Assembly: GCF_003846175.1 (NCBI RefSeq)
Contig: NZ_ML123047.1
Coordinates: 229,873 to 293,872, forward strand
Source: Streptomyces sp. ADI95-17
GTDB lineage: Bacteria > Actinomycetota > Actinomycetes > Streptomycetales > Streptomycetaceae
DNA length: 64,000 nt
Direction: 5' to 3'
Positions 16,938 to 26,235 of this stretch are shown here, piece after piece (within the stretch, counting starts at the first letter, position 1; every line of letters begins with the position of its first letter). Under the pieces are notes generated by a model. The model worked only from the letters and a program-made list of their open reading frames with translations, did no database searches and was not told where the DNA came from. The translations under genes were made by a program, and so were the position numbers.

Positions 16938-18082
16938 CCTCGTCGATGAACGAGGCACTGCTCCGGAGCCTCACACCGAGCGTGCTCGGGATCCTCGTCC
17001 GTCGCGGAGCCGACTTCGCGGCGGCCGAGGACGCCGTGCAGGACGCGCTGGTCGAGGCGGTCCGCGTCTGGCCGGCCGATCCTCCGCGCGACCCGAAGGG
17101 CTGGCTGATCACGGCGGCCTGGCGCAAGTTCCTCGACGCGACCCGGGCGGAGACCGCCCGCCGCCGGCGCGAGGACCTCGTCGACGAGGAACCGGCGCCC
17201 GGCCCCGCACCCTCGGCGGACGACACGCTCCAGCTCTGCTTCCTGTGCGCCCACCCGTCGCTGACCCCGTCGTCCGCCGTCGCGCTCACCCTTCGCGCCG
17301 TCGGCGGGCTCACCACCCGCCAGATCGCCCGGGCCTACCTGGTGCCCGAGGCGACCATGGCGCAGCGCATCAGCCGGGCCAAGCGCACCGTCTCGGGCGT
17401 ACGGTTCGACCGGCCCGGCGATGTCGCCACCGTGCTGCGCGTCCTCTATCTGGTCTTCAACGAGGGCTACTCCGGCGACGTGGACCTCGCCGCCGAGGCC
17501 ATCCGGCTCACGAGGCAGCTCGCGGCCGCGATCGACCACCCCGAGGTGTCGGGGCTGCTCGCCCTCATGCTGCTGCACCACGCCCGGCGCGCCGGGCGGA
17601 CCGCGTCGGACGGCAGCCTGGTCCCGCTCGCCGAGCAGGACCGCACCCGGTGGGACACCGGGTCGATCGCCGAGGGCGTCGAGATCCTCCAGGCGGCCCT
17701 CGCCCGCGACCGGCTGGGCGAGTTCCAGGCCCAGGCCGCCATCGCGGCCCTCCACGCCGACGCACCCACCGCCGAGGAGACCGACTGGGTGCAGATCGTC
17801 GAGTGGTACGACGAGCTCGCCGGCCTGACCGACAACCCGGTCGTCCGCCTCAACCGCGCGGTGGCCATCGGCGAGGCGGACGGACCACGCGCGGGACTGG
17901 CAGCACTCGCGACGCTGGACGACTCACTCCCCCGCCACACCGCGGCGGCGGCCTACCTCCACGAACGCGCCGGCGACCTGACGACAGCAGCACGCCTCTA
18001 CGCGGAGGCGGCCGGAAAGGCCCCCACTCTCCCGGAACGCGACCACCTGACCCGCCGGGCAGCCCGCCTCAACGCCCGGTAA
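16934..18082 (+). CDS. ECF42 family RNA polymerase sigma factor
   Basis: A 382-aa protein. Sigma region 2 is at about residues 5-75 (FAAAEDAVQDALVEAVRVWP; PKGWLITAAWRKFLD). Sigma region 4 is near 110-165 (GGLTTRQIARAYLVPEATMA). A long C-terminal extension of about 200 residues (TPR-like, DUF6596) is the mark of ECF42; there it is reported to be required for activity. No anti-sigma factor is encoded nearby, as expected for this group. The GTG at 16934 overlaps the DGPF gene. Confidence 0.93.
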   Translation: MTSSMNEALLRSLTPSVLGILVRRGADFAAAEDAVQDALVEAVRVWPADPPRDPKGWLITAAWRKFLDATRAETARRRREDLVDEEPAPGPAPSADDTLQLCFLCAHPSLTPSSAVALTLRAVGGLTTRQIARAYLVPEATMAQRISRAKRTVSGVRFDRPGDVATVLRVLYLVFNEGYSGDVDLAAEAIRLTRQLAAAIDHPEVSGLLALMLLHHARRAGRTASDGSLVPLAEQDRTRWDTGSIAEGVEILQAALARDRLGEFQAQAAIAALHADAPTAEETDWVQIVEWYDELAGLTDNPVVRLNRAVAIGEADGPRAGLAALATLDDSLPRHTAAAAYLHERAGDLTTAARLYAEAAGKAPTLPERDHLTRRAARLNAR

Positions 18083-18128
18083 CGCCCCTGACCGGCCCGC
18101 GTACTGCCTTGTCCGGCCCCGCCCGGGC

Positions 18129-18650
18129 TCAGGCGTCCAGAACCTGCCCGCTGCGCCGTACGACGGGCTTGTCCACACTCCACGGGAAGTTGATCCAGCG
18201 GTCGGTCTTCTTCCACACGTATTCGCACTTCACCAGCGAATGCGACTTCTCGTAGATGACCGCGCTGCGCACCTCGGCGACATGATCGATACAGAAATCA
18301 CGCACCAGCTTCAGCGTCTTCCCGGTATCGGCGACATCGTCGGCGATCAGGACCTTCTTGTCCGAGAAGTCGATGGCATTCGGAACGGGCGCCAGCATGA
18401 CCGGCATTTCCAGGGTGGTGCCCACCCCGGTGTAGAACTCCACGTTCACCAGATGAATGTTCTTGCAGTCCAGCGCGTAGGCCAGCCCGCCGGCGACGAA
18501 TACCCCGCCCCGCGCGATGCTGAGCACCACATCGGGCTCGAACCCGTCGTCCGCCACGGTCTGCGCCAGCTCACGCACGGCGCGGCCGAACCCCTCGTAA
18601 GTGAGGTTCTCCCGCACATCGTCCACGTTCGGTTCGCCGCTCATGGTCAT
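18129..18650 (-). CDS. phosphoribosyltransferase
   Basis: A 173-aa protein. The PRPP-binding motif is VLIADDVADTGKTL (two acidic residues then TGKT), and SIARGGVFVAGGLAYAL is the pyrophosphate loop region. It resembles the short hypoxanthine/xanthine-guanine type (Gpt-like) phosphoribosyltransferases common in Streptomyces next to dcd. It probably works in purine salvage; the base cannot be deduced. An in-frame ATG two codons in (MSGEPN) is the likelier start by style. It is 7 bp downstream of dcd on the same strand, so likely an operon. Confidence 0.88.
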   Translation of the reverse strand: MTMSGEPNVDDVRENLTYEGFGRAVRELAQTVADDGFEPDVVLSIARGGVFVAGGLAYALDCKNIHLVNVEFYTGVGTTLEMPVMLAPVPNAIDFSDKKVLIADDVADTGKTLKLVRDFCIDHVAEVRSAVIYEKSHSLVKCEYVWKKTDRWINFPWSVDKPVVRRSGQVLDA

Positions 18651-18657
18651 CCCGCCG

Positions 18658-19233
18658 TCACACCTGGGTCCGATGGAAATTCATGAAGGAACGCGACGCG
18701 GTCGGCCCGCGCTGGCCCTGGTACCGCGACCCGTACCGCTCGGAGCCGTACGGGAACTCCGAGGGCGAGCTCAGCCGGAACATGCACAGCTGCCCGATCT
18801 TCATTCCCGGCCACAGCTTTATCGGCAGCGTCGCCAGATTCGACAGCTCCAGCGTCACGTGCCCGGAGAAACCGGGGTCGATGAACCCGGCGGTCGAATG
18901 CGTGACGAGCCCGAGCCGCCCCAGCGAACTCTTGCCCTCCAGCCGCGACGCGAGATCGTCGGGCAACGAAATGACTTCGTACGTCGAAGCGAGCACGAAC
19001 TCACCGGGGTGCAGGATGAACGCCTCGTCCCCGTCCGGCTCGACCATGCGAGTCAGATCGGCCTGCTCGACGGCCGGATCAATATGCGGATAGCGGTGGT
19101 TCTCGAACACCCGGAAGTAGCGGTCGAGCCGCACATCGATGCTCGAGGGCTGCACCATCGACGCGTCGAACGGATCAATGCGCACACGTCCGGCGTCGAT
19201 CTCGGCCCGGATGTCCTTATCTGAGAGAAGCAC
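18658..19233 (-). CDS. dcd: dCTP deaminase
   Basis: A 191-aa protein, the normal length. MVQPSSIDVRLDRYFRVF, then THSTAGFIDPGFSGHVTLEL, carries the catalytic Glu and the nucleotide-binding segment of the Dcd/dUTPase superfamily. It converts dCTP to dUTP for dTMP synthesis. The GTG at 19233 gives the usual LLSDKDIRAEID N-terminus; the frame extends upstream but without family similarity. It is in an operon with the phosphoribosyltransferase. Confidence 0.96.
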   Translation of the reverse strand: MLLSDKDIRAEIDAGRVRIDPFDASMVQPSSIDVRLDRYFRVFENHRYPHIDPAVEQADLTRMVEPDGDEAFILHPGEFVLASTYEVISLPDDLASRLEGKSSLGRLGLVTHSTAGFIDPGFSGHVTLELSNLATLPIKLWPGMKIGQLCMFRLSSPSEFPYGSERYGSRYQGQRGPTASRSFMNFHRTQV

Positions 19234-19302
19234 GCCCCGAGGATACGCAGAACGCGCGGGCCCACCCCAATCCGGGACCACCCGCGCGCCCTGCCACCGC
19301 CA

Positions 19303-19476
19303 CTACCGCCGCTCGGACACCACGGGCACGGCATGCCGCAACCGCGCACAACGCGGACAGCGAATAAGCCGCCCGGGACCGATCCGCCCGGACCCGAGCT
19401 GCTGCATCGGGAACGAAGCGGTAGCGAAAACGTGCCCTTCGGCACAGCGGACGACGGTGCGCTCCATGGAGTCCAT
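19303..19476 (-). CDS. small zinc-ribbon-like protein
   Basis: A 57-aa protein. RCAEGHVF at the front and RCPRCARLRHAVPV at the end supply the C...H and CxxC ligands for a small zinc knuckle. GGAAGGG lies 6 bp before the ATG at 19476. Similar tiny proteins are frequent in Streptomyces genomes; no function is known. It is the last gene before the tRNA-Gly and probably belongs to the ancestral chromosome. Confidence 0.65.
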   Translation of the reverse strand: MDSMERTVVRCAEGHVFATASFPMQQLGSGRIGPGRLIRCPRCARLRHAVPVVSERR

Positions 19477-19700
19477 CAAGTCCCTTCCCCAACAAGCCTT
19501 GGACGAGAAAGCCACATTAGGGGATGAACAGGACGCCACTCCAGGCGGCACTCCGACCACCCACGCTACGCCCCCAACTCCCGCCCACGGCACACGCATC
19601 CACCCTCCCCGCACAACGAAAAGGCCCCACGGCGCAAACGCCGGGGACCTGGCATGGGGTACAGTATGGGACGGTAGACGCCGCTCAGGCGACATACCTC

Positions 19701-19771
19701 GCGGGTGTAGTTTAATGGTAGAACATGAGCTTCCCAAGCTCAGAGCGCGAGTTCGATTCTCGTCACCCGCT
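19701..19771 (+). tRNA. tRNA-Gly (anticodon CCC)
   Basis: A 71-nt cloverleaf: acceptor GCGGGTG pairs with CACCCGC (19764-19770), a D-arm with GTTTAATGGTAGAAC, anticodon stem TGAGC/GCTCA around loop TTCCCAA (CCC at the anticodon), and a T-arm GCGAG-TTCGATT-CTCGT. No CCA is encoded. It is the attachment target of the whole island array; its 3' 41 bp are repeated six more times downstream. Confidence 0.96.
19731..19771 (+). repeat. att copy 1 (tRNA 3' part, attL of the array)
   Basis: This is the reference 41-bp core from the anticodon loop to the last acceptor base. It is followed by TCTTCGAAGAAGGCCC and a hairpin, then a GTGCCA pair at 19836-19841 and 19847-19852, 11 bp apart. Confidence 0.93.
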
Positions 19772-19779
19772 CTTCGAAG

Positions 19780-19806
19780 AAGGCCCAGGTCAGCGACCGG
19801 GGCCTT
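19780..19806 (+). terminator. hairpin after tRNA-Gly
   Basis: AAGGCCC (19780-19786) pairs with GGGCCTT (19800-19806), with an inner GGTC/GACC pair, then TTCTTGTTG. Related hairpins follow the att copies at 29711, 38974, about 49116 and 61564. Those at 44.0 and 55.7 kb are more diverged. Confidence 0.75.
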
Positions 19807-19991
19807 TCTTGTTGCCTAGACCACTTTTAGGGCGCGTGCCATTCGCGTGCCATAACGACTCTCCCGGCCTGCACCAATCGCGGATCCGTCACCCCTCAGG
19901 GCGAGCGCCTCACTACCGGGTCCCGCATCGCGAGATCGCTTCCAAGTGGCCTGCGTCACATGCACGGTGCGGGCTGTCCACTCCTGCGCGA

Positions 19992-21125
19992 TCAACGCCG
20001 CGCGGCCCGTGGGGCGGATGGTCCGGGCGGGCGCGGCACCAGCGGGTGAACGGTCGCGCCACCACTCCCCGTGGCGGCGGCCGACTGCTGGCGGCGTACG
20101 TCGAGATCGATGTTGGCGGCAAGCCTGCGCTGGTGTTCCTTGGTGGAGTGCTGGTAGATCAGTTGCGCGCGCTCGGAGGACTGGCCGGCTCGGACCATGA
20201 GGTCCTTGAGCTTGGCACCGGTGTCGGCCGCGAGCGTGTTGCCTGTGTGCCGTAGGTCGTAGAAACGGAAGCCTTCGGGCAGCCCGGCCTTGTCCCGGGC
20301 CCTGCGCCACTTGCGGCCGAACGTAGTGCCGCGCAGTACCGCCCCCCTCTCGCCGACGAAGACAAGCCCCTCCGGATCCGGCTGGGCGAACCATTCCAGG
20401 TGCCGGCGAACGTCCTCGTGGAGGAATGACGGCAGCACGATCTCCCGTCGGCCCGCCCGGGACTTGGGAGCGCCGACCACACGGCGACCTGTGTTGAGCT
20501 CCGGTGCGGCACGGCGAACCCAGAGCGCACTGGAGTCGAGGTCCACGTCCCGCCGCCGAAGCTCGGCGAGTTCCTCGAGTCGCATCGCGGCGAAGGCTCC
20601 GAGCAGAACCATGAGGCGCCAGCGCAGGCCGATCACCTCTGCCGCGGCGAAGACCTGCTCGGCCGTCGCCACGGGTCGCTCGTCAGCATCCTCGCGACCT
20701 GCCCCGCGGATACGGCAGGGGTTCTTGCGCAGCATGTCGTCCTCGACGGCGGTCTCCATCACGGCCTTGAGAAGCCGGTACGACTTGGCCACCGTGGTGG
20801 CACCGGTGGCGGACAACCTCTCCGCCCGCCAGGCTCCGACCCGAGCGGGGCTGATCATGTTGACGTTCATCTCGCCGAACGTCGGCTCCAGGTGAAGCCG
20901 GAACAGCCGGCGGTACAACTCAGCCGTGGCCGGGGCCAGGCCGCGTTCCGCGATCCAGCGCGTGGCGTAGTCGGCGAACAAGACTTCCCCGGCGGTCGGG
21001 TCGAGCCAGTCGCCCCTCATCTGGTCCGCTTGGACCTGGATGAGGAACGCCTCCGCATCGCGCCTGGTCTCGAAGGTTTCCGGCGCGGGCCGCAGGGTGT
21101 CATCGGCCGTGCTGGGGTAGCGGGC
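19992..21125 (-). pseudogene. int: tyrosine integrase, N-terminus truncated
   Basis: The frame is open from 21125 (stop TAG at 21126-21128) to 19992. It reads a partial arm-binding domain (RYPSTADDTLRPAPETFETR), the core-binding domain and the catalytic domain with AAMRLEELAELR, FYDLRHTGNTLAA and the Tyr in AQLIYQHS. Normal actinophage/ICE integrases of this type start about 25-30 residues earlier. ATG 21020 would give 342 aa lacking the arm-binding domain, so arm-site recognition is likely lost. Just upstream (21126-21393) is a broken fragment with no full gene; a plus-strand remnant SVSRLAHELAWTSERVQNLL there looks like the tail of another gene. The gene lies beside att copy 1, the usual place. 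Confidence 0.8.
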
Positions 21126-21393
21126 CTATCGGTTTCCCGACTGGCTCATGAGCTGGCGTGGACAAGCGAGAGGGTGCAGAACCTGCTGGATGTTCAGGAA
21201 CAGAAGCCGGTGCTCCGGCTGGTCCAGTAGCCGCGCCGCTCGACCCGAGGAGACGCGGGCGCGGCTCGTTTTCCGTTACTACTTCCAGGGCGTGCGGCAT
21301 CTAGCCGACGTTAAGCCATTAGCTCGTACGGACGTCATCAGGGCCGGGTCATCTCAGAGTCGGCCCTGATGGCGTGCTGACGCACTCGAAGGC

Positions 21394-21831
21394 TCAGAGC
21401 GATGCCTCGACTCCGAGGCTTCCGGCCCTGATGGCTCCCCGTAGGACGTGGGCGATCTCCTCGGGCTTTAGGTCGATGCCGTCGAGCCCCTCAATGGTCA
21501 GCGGAATCTCCTCCAGCTCGTATTCACCGCGGCCTTCGGCGCTGAACTCGGGACCGGTGCGGTCGTCGAAGGACCAAGTCGCGATGCGGGCAAGGTAGAA
21601 GAGTTGCCGCTCATCGTCGGACTCCATCGTGTGGAGGAGGCGGATGATGTCGGCCTTCCCCGCGATCTCCTCGTGGATCTCCCGGTGGAGGGCCGCCTCC
21701 CGGGACTCGTCGCTGGGTTCGACGCCGCCGCCGGGCAGGACCCAGTATTCGGGGATGCCGGGCCGGGTACGGCGGATGACCAGCATCGTGTCGTCTGCAG
21801 TGACGAGGACGGCGCGGACTCGTTCCATCAT
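21394..21831 (-). CDS. NUDIX hydrolase
   Basis: A 145-aa protein with the NUDIX box at about residues 35-57 (GGGVEPSDESREAALHREIH, then EE), fitting Gx5Ex7REUxEExGU closely. It hydrolyses a nucleoside-diphosphate-linked substrate; which one is unclear. It is last in a minus-strand operon after the SDR gene (30-bp gap), with the double kinase and APH-like genes. In that context it could remove a damaged or toxic nucleotide, or make a biosynthetic intermediate. This is inference. Confidence 0.88.
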   Translation of the reverse strand: MMERVRAVLVTADDTMLVIRRTRPGIPEYWVLPGGGVEPSDESREAALHREIHEEIAGKADIIRLLHTMESDDERQLFYLARIATWSFDDRTGPEFSAEGRGEYELEEIPLTIEGLDGIDLKPEEIAHVLRGAIRAGSLGVEASL

Positions 21832-21861
21832 TTCGGTTTGTCTCCTTGCTTGTTGGTGGTC

Positions 21862-22653
21862 TCAGTGCAGCAGCCAGCCGCCGTCGACGTGGACGGACTG
21901 CCCCGTGATGAACGAGGCGGAGGGGCCCACGAGAAACGCCACCAGGGCCGCGACATCCTCGGGCCGACCACGACGCGGGACACACTGGCGCTTGATCTGG
22001 TCCTCCGGCCGCGCACGGTGCTGGGCGGGGAGGGTGTTCTCGGCCTCGACCTGGATGGCCCCGGGCATAACGGTGTTGACGCAGATTCCGTACGGGCCCA
22101 GTTCGCGGGCGAGAGAGCGGGTAAGTCCCAGCAGCCCGGCCTTCGCGGTGCTGTAGGCGACGAGGTTCGTCCGGCCGACGCGGGCGTTGACACTGCCGAT
22201 ATTCACGATCCGGCCCCAGCGGCGTTCGATCATGCCAGGGGTGAGCACGTGGCAGGTGCGGAAGTGAGCGGTGAGGTTCACGTCGAGGGAGTAGTTCCAG
22301 GCGGTCTCGTCGGTGTCCTGCCAGGCAACGCGGGGGTAAGAACCGGCGTTGTTCACCAGGATGTCGACGGGTCCGATCTCGGCCCGGACGAGACCGGCCA
22401 CGGTCTGGACGGAGTCTGGATCGGTCAGGTCGGCGTTCACCGCGATCCCGGGGCTGCCCGCGCGCTCGAAGGCGGCGAGGAGGGCGTGGGCGTCGGGGTC
22501 CTGGCCGAGGTGGTTGACCGCCACGGTTGCTCCGGCGGCCGCGAGCGCCCGCCCGATCTCGGCGCCGATGCCGGTGGCCCCGCCGGTGACGAGGGCGGTG
22601 CGCCCTTGGAGCGGCCGGGTCTGGAGAGGAGTCTCAAGCAGGGGCAGGGACAT
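21862..22653 (-). CDS. SDR family oxidoreductase (FabG-like)
   Basis: A 263-aa classical short-chain dehydrogenase: TGGATGIG cofactor motif at residues 24-31, NNAG near 100, the Ser of NIGSVNAR and YSTAK as catalytic Tyr/Lys, and the PGAI segment. It reduces a carbonyl with NAD(P)H; the substrate is unknown. Its start lies inside the end of the APH-like gene (20-bp overlap), so the two are translationally linked. Confidence 0.92.
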   Translation of the reverse strand: MSLPLLETPLQTRPLQGRTALVTGGATGIGAEIGRALAAAGATVAVNHLGQDPDAHALLAAFERAGSPGIAVNADLTDPDSVQTVAGLVRAEIGPVDILVNNAGSYPRVAWQDTDETAWNYSLDVNLTAHFRTCHVLTPGMIERRWGRIVNIGSVNARVGRTNLVAYSTAKAGLLGLTRSLARELGPYGICVNTVMPGAIQVEAENTLPAQHRARPEDQIKRQCVPRRGRPEDVAALVAFLVGPSASFITGQSVHVDGGWLLH

Positions 22654-23752
22654 TACTGCTCCGTTCGCCGGGGTGAGGGTGAGGGGCCGGAGTGGTGGTG
22701 AAGAAGGTGTCGAGCGTCGTGTGCGGGTCCTGGCTCTCGGCGAGTTTGATCAGGACGAGCAGGAGGTCGTGTCCGGTGAGCCGGGAGGGCGGGATGACGC
22801 CGAGGACGCGCAGGGCGAGAAAGGCACGGATCTCCTCCAGGCCGCCGCCGTTCTCCCTGCGGAGGCCGTCCAGGGCACGGGTGATGGCCGCAGCGCGGCC
22901 GGGGCTGGTGTTCCAGGAGTATCGGACATCGATGTGCCGACTGGTCCGGTGCAGTTCCAGGTACTCGATGCGCGGGCGGGCCAGGGGCGGCAGGGCGAGG
23001 CGGAGGGTGCGGGCGTACACATCGGGCTGGTAGCGGGGAACGAGCCAGCCGCCCAGGGCCATCAGGTACCAGAGCAGGTTGGCGGCCTCGCCCGCGACGG
23101 TGTTGCGCCCGGCGAACTCGAAGTCGAGCCAGCACAGCGGGTCGGCGATGTTGGGTTCCGTGGGGTCGCCCTGCGTCAGACCGGCGAGCCTGCGGCGGTC
23201 GGGAGCCAGGGCAAGGCGGAGGTTGTCGATGGTGTCGGCGACGTTCAACGTCAGCGGTCTGCCGTTGGCAGTGAGGGTGAAGCCAGCCAGTTCCCGGAGG
23301 CTGAGGGTCGTATCGGTGTGGGGCAAGGTAAGTGGCTGGTCGCGGCGCAGGTACCAACGGTCCAGTCGGCTACCGGGGCGGATGCGTTCGAGGTAGAGGT
23401 CCGGGACGCACTCGGCCAGCGGCACGTTCCTCCCGGTCTCCTCAGCCGCTGCTCGCAGGTCGGCGCAGACCCCGTCCACGAGGCGGGCCAGGCGGAGCTG
23501 GACGGCCGGATCGCGGTCGGCGAGGGCGATCACGTCGCCCATCAGCAGCTCGCACCGCCCGGTGGCGAAGACGTCCTCGTAGACGAGGAGCTGCCTGTCC
23601 GGTAACGCGATCTGCCCGTGAAGGGCCGGAACTGCCATGCGGGAGGCGAGCCGTGCCCATCCCTTCGCCTCGGCTTCGGCCCGCTCCCGGGTGGCCACCG
23701 GCTTGCGGAAGACACCCGTTGTTGCCATGGACCGTCGGACGTTCGCGCTCAC
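22634..23752 (-). CDS. aminoglycoside-phosphotransferase-like kinase
   Basis: A 372-aa protein. QGDPTEPNI and LDFEFAGRNT stand in for the catalytic HGD...N and the metal-binding D of the APH/choline-kinase fold; the His of HGD is Gln here. The N-terminal lobe carries LLVYEDVF, a hinge-like segment. It could phosphorylate a small alcohol or be a variant with altered activity. The GTG at 23752 overlaps the stop of the double-kinase gene (GTGA); longer upstream frames are spurious. The fold call rests on these motifs. Confidence 0.7.
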   Translation of the reverse strand: MSANVRRSMATTGVFRKPVATRERAEAEAKGWARLASRMAVPALHGQIALPDRQLLVYEDVFATGRCELLMGDVIALADRDPAVQLRLARLVDGVCADLRAAAEETGRNVPLAECVPDLYLERIRPGSRLDRWYLRRDQPLTLPHTDTTLSLRELAGFTLTANGRPLTLNVADTIDNLRLALAPDRRRLAGLTQGDPTEPNIADPLCWLDFEFAGRNTVAGEAANLLWYLMALGGWLVPRYQPDVYARTLRLALPPLARPRIEYLELHRTSRHIDVRYSWNTSPGRAAAITRALDGLRRENGGGLEEIRAFLALRVLGVIPPSRLTGHDLLLVLIKLAESQDPHTTLDTFFTTTPAPHPHPGERSSNVPAPA

Positions 23753-25656
23753 CGCGTCTCTCCAGGAAGGGTGTCCAGCCAAGCCTGGAGAACGAGGAGT
23801 GCGAGCGCTTCGGCAGCGAGCGGCTCGGTGCGGGCGGTGGTGACCAGGCTCGTGTCCTGCCGTGAGGCGTCGAGGAGGACGGTAAGGGCGTCGCTGTCGG
23901 AGGGGCACTCGATCCCACTGAAGCGGAGCTGAATCTTCGCGAGCAGCGCGGTGACCTTGTAGAGGGCGCGGAGGTCGGGGCTTCCCTTGAGGAACTGGCG
24001 GCGGATCTCGATGGCGGCCTGGATGCCGTCGCGCAGGCTTGCAGCGACGTCGGTGGCCGCGTCCGGAGCGGGCAGAGCCAGGCCGGGGGTGGACCACAAG
24101 GGGACCAGCGACCCGCTGCCGATGAGAGCGAGGACGTGAAGGAGTCGAGAGGTGATGGCGCCGGCCCGGCACTCGGCGCGGGTCAGTACGGTCATGCCCA
24201 GCTTGACCCCGCCGAGTTCGGTCTCCAGATCCGCGAGGATCTGGCGCATCTCGTCGAGGGAGGACGTGTCGGCCACGACAAGGACGTCGAGGTCGCTCCA
24301 GCCGTGCTGGTACTTGCCCCGGGCGCCGCTGCCGGTGACGGCCAGCAGATCGATCAACGGGCGCAGGCCGGTGGTGCGGTCGAGAAATTCGGCCAGGTAG
24401 GACTCCAGGTGTACGGGGAGTCCGAGCGCGTTGACCGGCATGGTGGAGGGCTGGTGCTCCGGCCAGCGGCGGTCGAGCGCAATGCGGTCCAGCCGCCGCT
24501 CCAACTCCAAGCGCGGCCCGTCGTTGCCGATGACCTTGTGGGCGATGGAGACGATCTTGTCTGCGCCTCGTGCGCTTTTGATGACGTCGCGGTCCGCGAC
24601 GTCCTGGGCCCCGGCGGTGCCCCGCCGGGTGCGCGTGGCCTCGCAGGCGTCCAGGTAGACGATGGTGAGCTGAGGTCCGAGCATCCGGGCGAGTTCGGCG
24701 GTCGAGTCGAAGTCGTGCAGCGACTCGATGCTGACGGAGTCGAGGAAGTGGTGGGCCTGGCAGAAGCGGTCCAGCGCGTCCACGATCAGCTCGGCCTGCA
24801 CGACCGATCCCAGCCGGTACGGATCGTGAATCCCCGCCCGGCCAGCCGCATCCTCGATGAGGTACCCGATCTTGAGGCGGGCGTGGCCGTGCTGGGTACG
24901 CAGGTACTCGCCGGCCGTGCTCTTGCCGCTCTCCGACATGCCGCCCAGCGCGGTGACATGCACTCCTGCCAGAGCCCTCCCGGGCACCTCCGGATGCAGG
25001 GGTGCCAGGAGCCCGCGGACCTCGTCCTGGACGGCGATGGTCGGCCGGTCGCCGATGCGGATGGACATCGGGAAGCGACCGTCGTCGACGAGCCGGTTGA
25101 TCTGCTCGTGGAGGTGGCGCTGGTACGCCGCGTAGATCCCAGTGACCGTCGCCTCGTGGGCCAGGCTCCGGCGGGTGCCTTCTTCAGGGTCGTCGCAGTG
25201 CAGAAGGACGAGGGCGTGCTCGCCCTCCTCAGCGGCACGCAGGTCGGTCTCATACGAGGTCAGCAGGAGTCGGGCCCGGTCCGCGGCCTGCTCGGCGCCC
25301 AGATCCTCCCGTACGGCGACCGTCGCGGCGACGGACGCCTCCAGCATCGGGATGCCCCGGTCCAGCAGGCGCACCGGCGCGGAGAAGGGGTGCCGGGAGC
25401 GTTCCAGGTAGGAGGTGGCGAGGACGTCGGCGACCTCCTCGACCGGATCGGTCTCGAACCACCAGCGGGCCATGCCGCCGGCCTTGATGGCGGCCCAGCG
25501 GGGGTCGTAGTGGTCGAGCGAGCCAGCAGAGGTCGCGGCCCGGCCCATGCGCCGGGCGAGGATTCCGATCTGCTTGGTCTTCCCCGTGTTGTCGGGGCCG
25601 CTGAACGCGACCGACACGGGGAGGGGATACGTATCGCTGTTGTACGGACTGGACAT
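23749..25656 (-). CDS. fusion of two P-loop kinases and a nucleotidyltransferase
   Basis: A 635-aa protein. Residues 1-220 start with a thymidylate-kinase-like P-loop (GPDNTGKT, 20-27) and RLLDRG near 97-101. Residues 230-400 hold a second P-loop (GGMSESGKST, 238-247), like dephospho-CoA/adenylate-type kinases. Residues 410-635 hold a polymerase-beta nucleotidyltransferase domain with GSGARGKYQHGWSDLD (442-457). ATG 25656 follows GAAGGGAAG. The three activities in one chain suggest successive phosphorylation and nucleotidyl transfer to one substrate. It leads the operon with the APH-like, SDR and NUDIX genes. I know of no characterised homologue. Confidence 0.78.
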   Translation of the reverse strand: MSSPYNSDTYPLPVSVAFSGPDNTGKTKQIGILARRMGRAATSAGSLDHYDPRWAAIKAGGMARWWFETDPVEEVADVLATSYLERSRHPFSAPVRLLDRGIPMLEASVAATVAVREDLGAEQAADRARLLLTSYETDLRAAEEGEHALVLLHCDDPEEGTRRSLAHEATVTGIYAAYQRHLHEQINRLVDDGRFPMSIRIGDRPTIAVQDEVRGLLAPLHPEVPGRALAGVHVTALGGMSESGKSTAGEYLRTQHGHARLKIGYLIEDAAGRAGIHDPYRLGSVVQAELIVDALDRFCQAHHFLDSVSIESLHDFDSTAELARMLGPQLTIVYLDACEATRTRRGTAGAQDVADRDVIKSARGADKIVSIAHKVIGNDGPRLELERRLDRIALDRRWPEHQPSTMPVNALGLPVHLESYLAEFLDRTTGLRPLIDLLAVTGSGARGKYQHGWSDLDVLVVADTSSLDEMRQILADLETELGGVKLGMTVLTRAECRAGAITSRLLHVLALIGSGSLVPLWSTPGLALPAPDAATDVAASLRDGIQAAIEIRRQFLKGSPDLRALYKVTALLAKIQLRFSGIECPSDSDALTVLLDASRQDTSLVTTARTEPLAAEALALLVLQAWLDTLPGETR

Positions 25657-25781
25657 CGGCTTCCCTTCACTGGTGATGCGGAGCGGGTACGCCTGCAAGG
25701 CGCCGTGAACGCCCTGCGGCGGGAACTCGATGGGGCTCCGACCTCGCCCCCGGGTCGAGAGGCAAGGACGGGCCGGAGTGC

Positions 25782-25964
25782 CTATACGGGGCCGTCGGCC
25801 AACGGAACGTCCTCGGCGCTGAGCGTCGCCTGCGCCAACGGGACCTGTGCGGAGGAGTCGGTGTGGGCCAGAAGTCCGACCCTGGCGAGCCCGGCAGCCG
25901 TGCCGAGGGCCCACACCCAGCTCAGGGCGGTCTCCAGCGGGTCGGGGACGTGGGAACGGCTCAT
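25782..25964 (-). CDS. small 60-aa protein, possible peptide precursor
   Basis: Starts at ATG 25964 with GAGAGG 7 bp before it and ends at a TAG (25782-25784). The sequence MSRSHVPDPLETALSWVWAL is followed by a short hydrophobic AGLARVGLLA stretch and an S/D/P-rich tail ending LADGPV. It lies between the divergent XRE-TPR regulator and the double-kinase gene, 125 bp before the latter. It has no Cys, so is not a lanthipeptide core. A regulatory peptide or precursor is possible; codon usage supports translation. Confidence 0.45.
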   Translation of the reverse strand: MSRSHVPDPLETALSWVWALGTAAGLARVGLLAHTDSSAQVPLAQATLSAEDVPLADGPV

Positions 25965-26235
25965 CGGACCGCCTCTCGGACGGCGGAGCCTTGTGCCGCA
26001 CTGGGCTGGCGCGAGAGCGGAATCGTGCGGGTCCGTGCGTTGTCAGTGGGCATCGCCACCGTCGGTTCCTCTCAACGTGTCCGGGCAGGCGCCAACAGGC
26101 CCTGAACAGGGCCTATTCGAGCCATTCGGAGTTCTGCGGAGTGATGTTCAGTGAACGACGGGCCGCGCTCCCGGGACAGGGCCCAGGATGTAGTCCTGCG
26201 TAATCCCGCGTAATCCAGGTGGGGAGGGGTGACGG

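Noticed and set aside
24136..26154. A 672-codon plus-strand frame opposite the double-kinase gene
   Set aside because: The minus strand has two P-loops and a nucleotidyltransferase motif; the plus frame is antisense noise.
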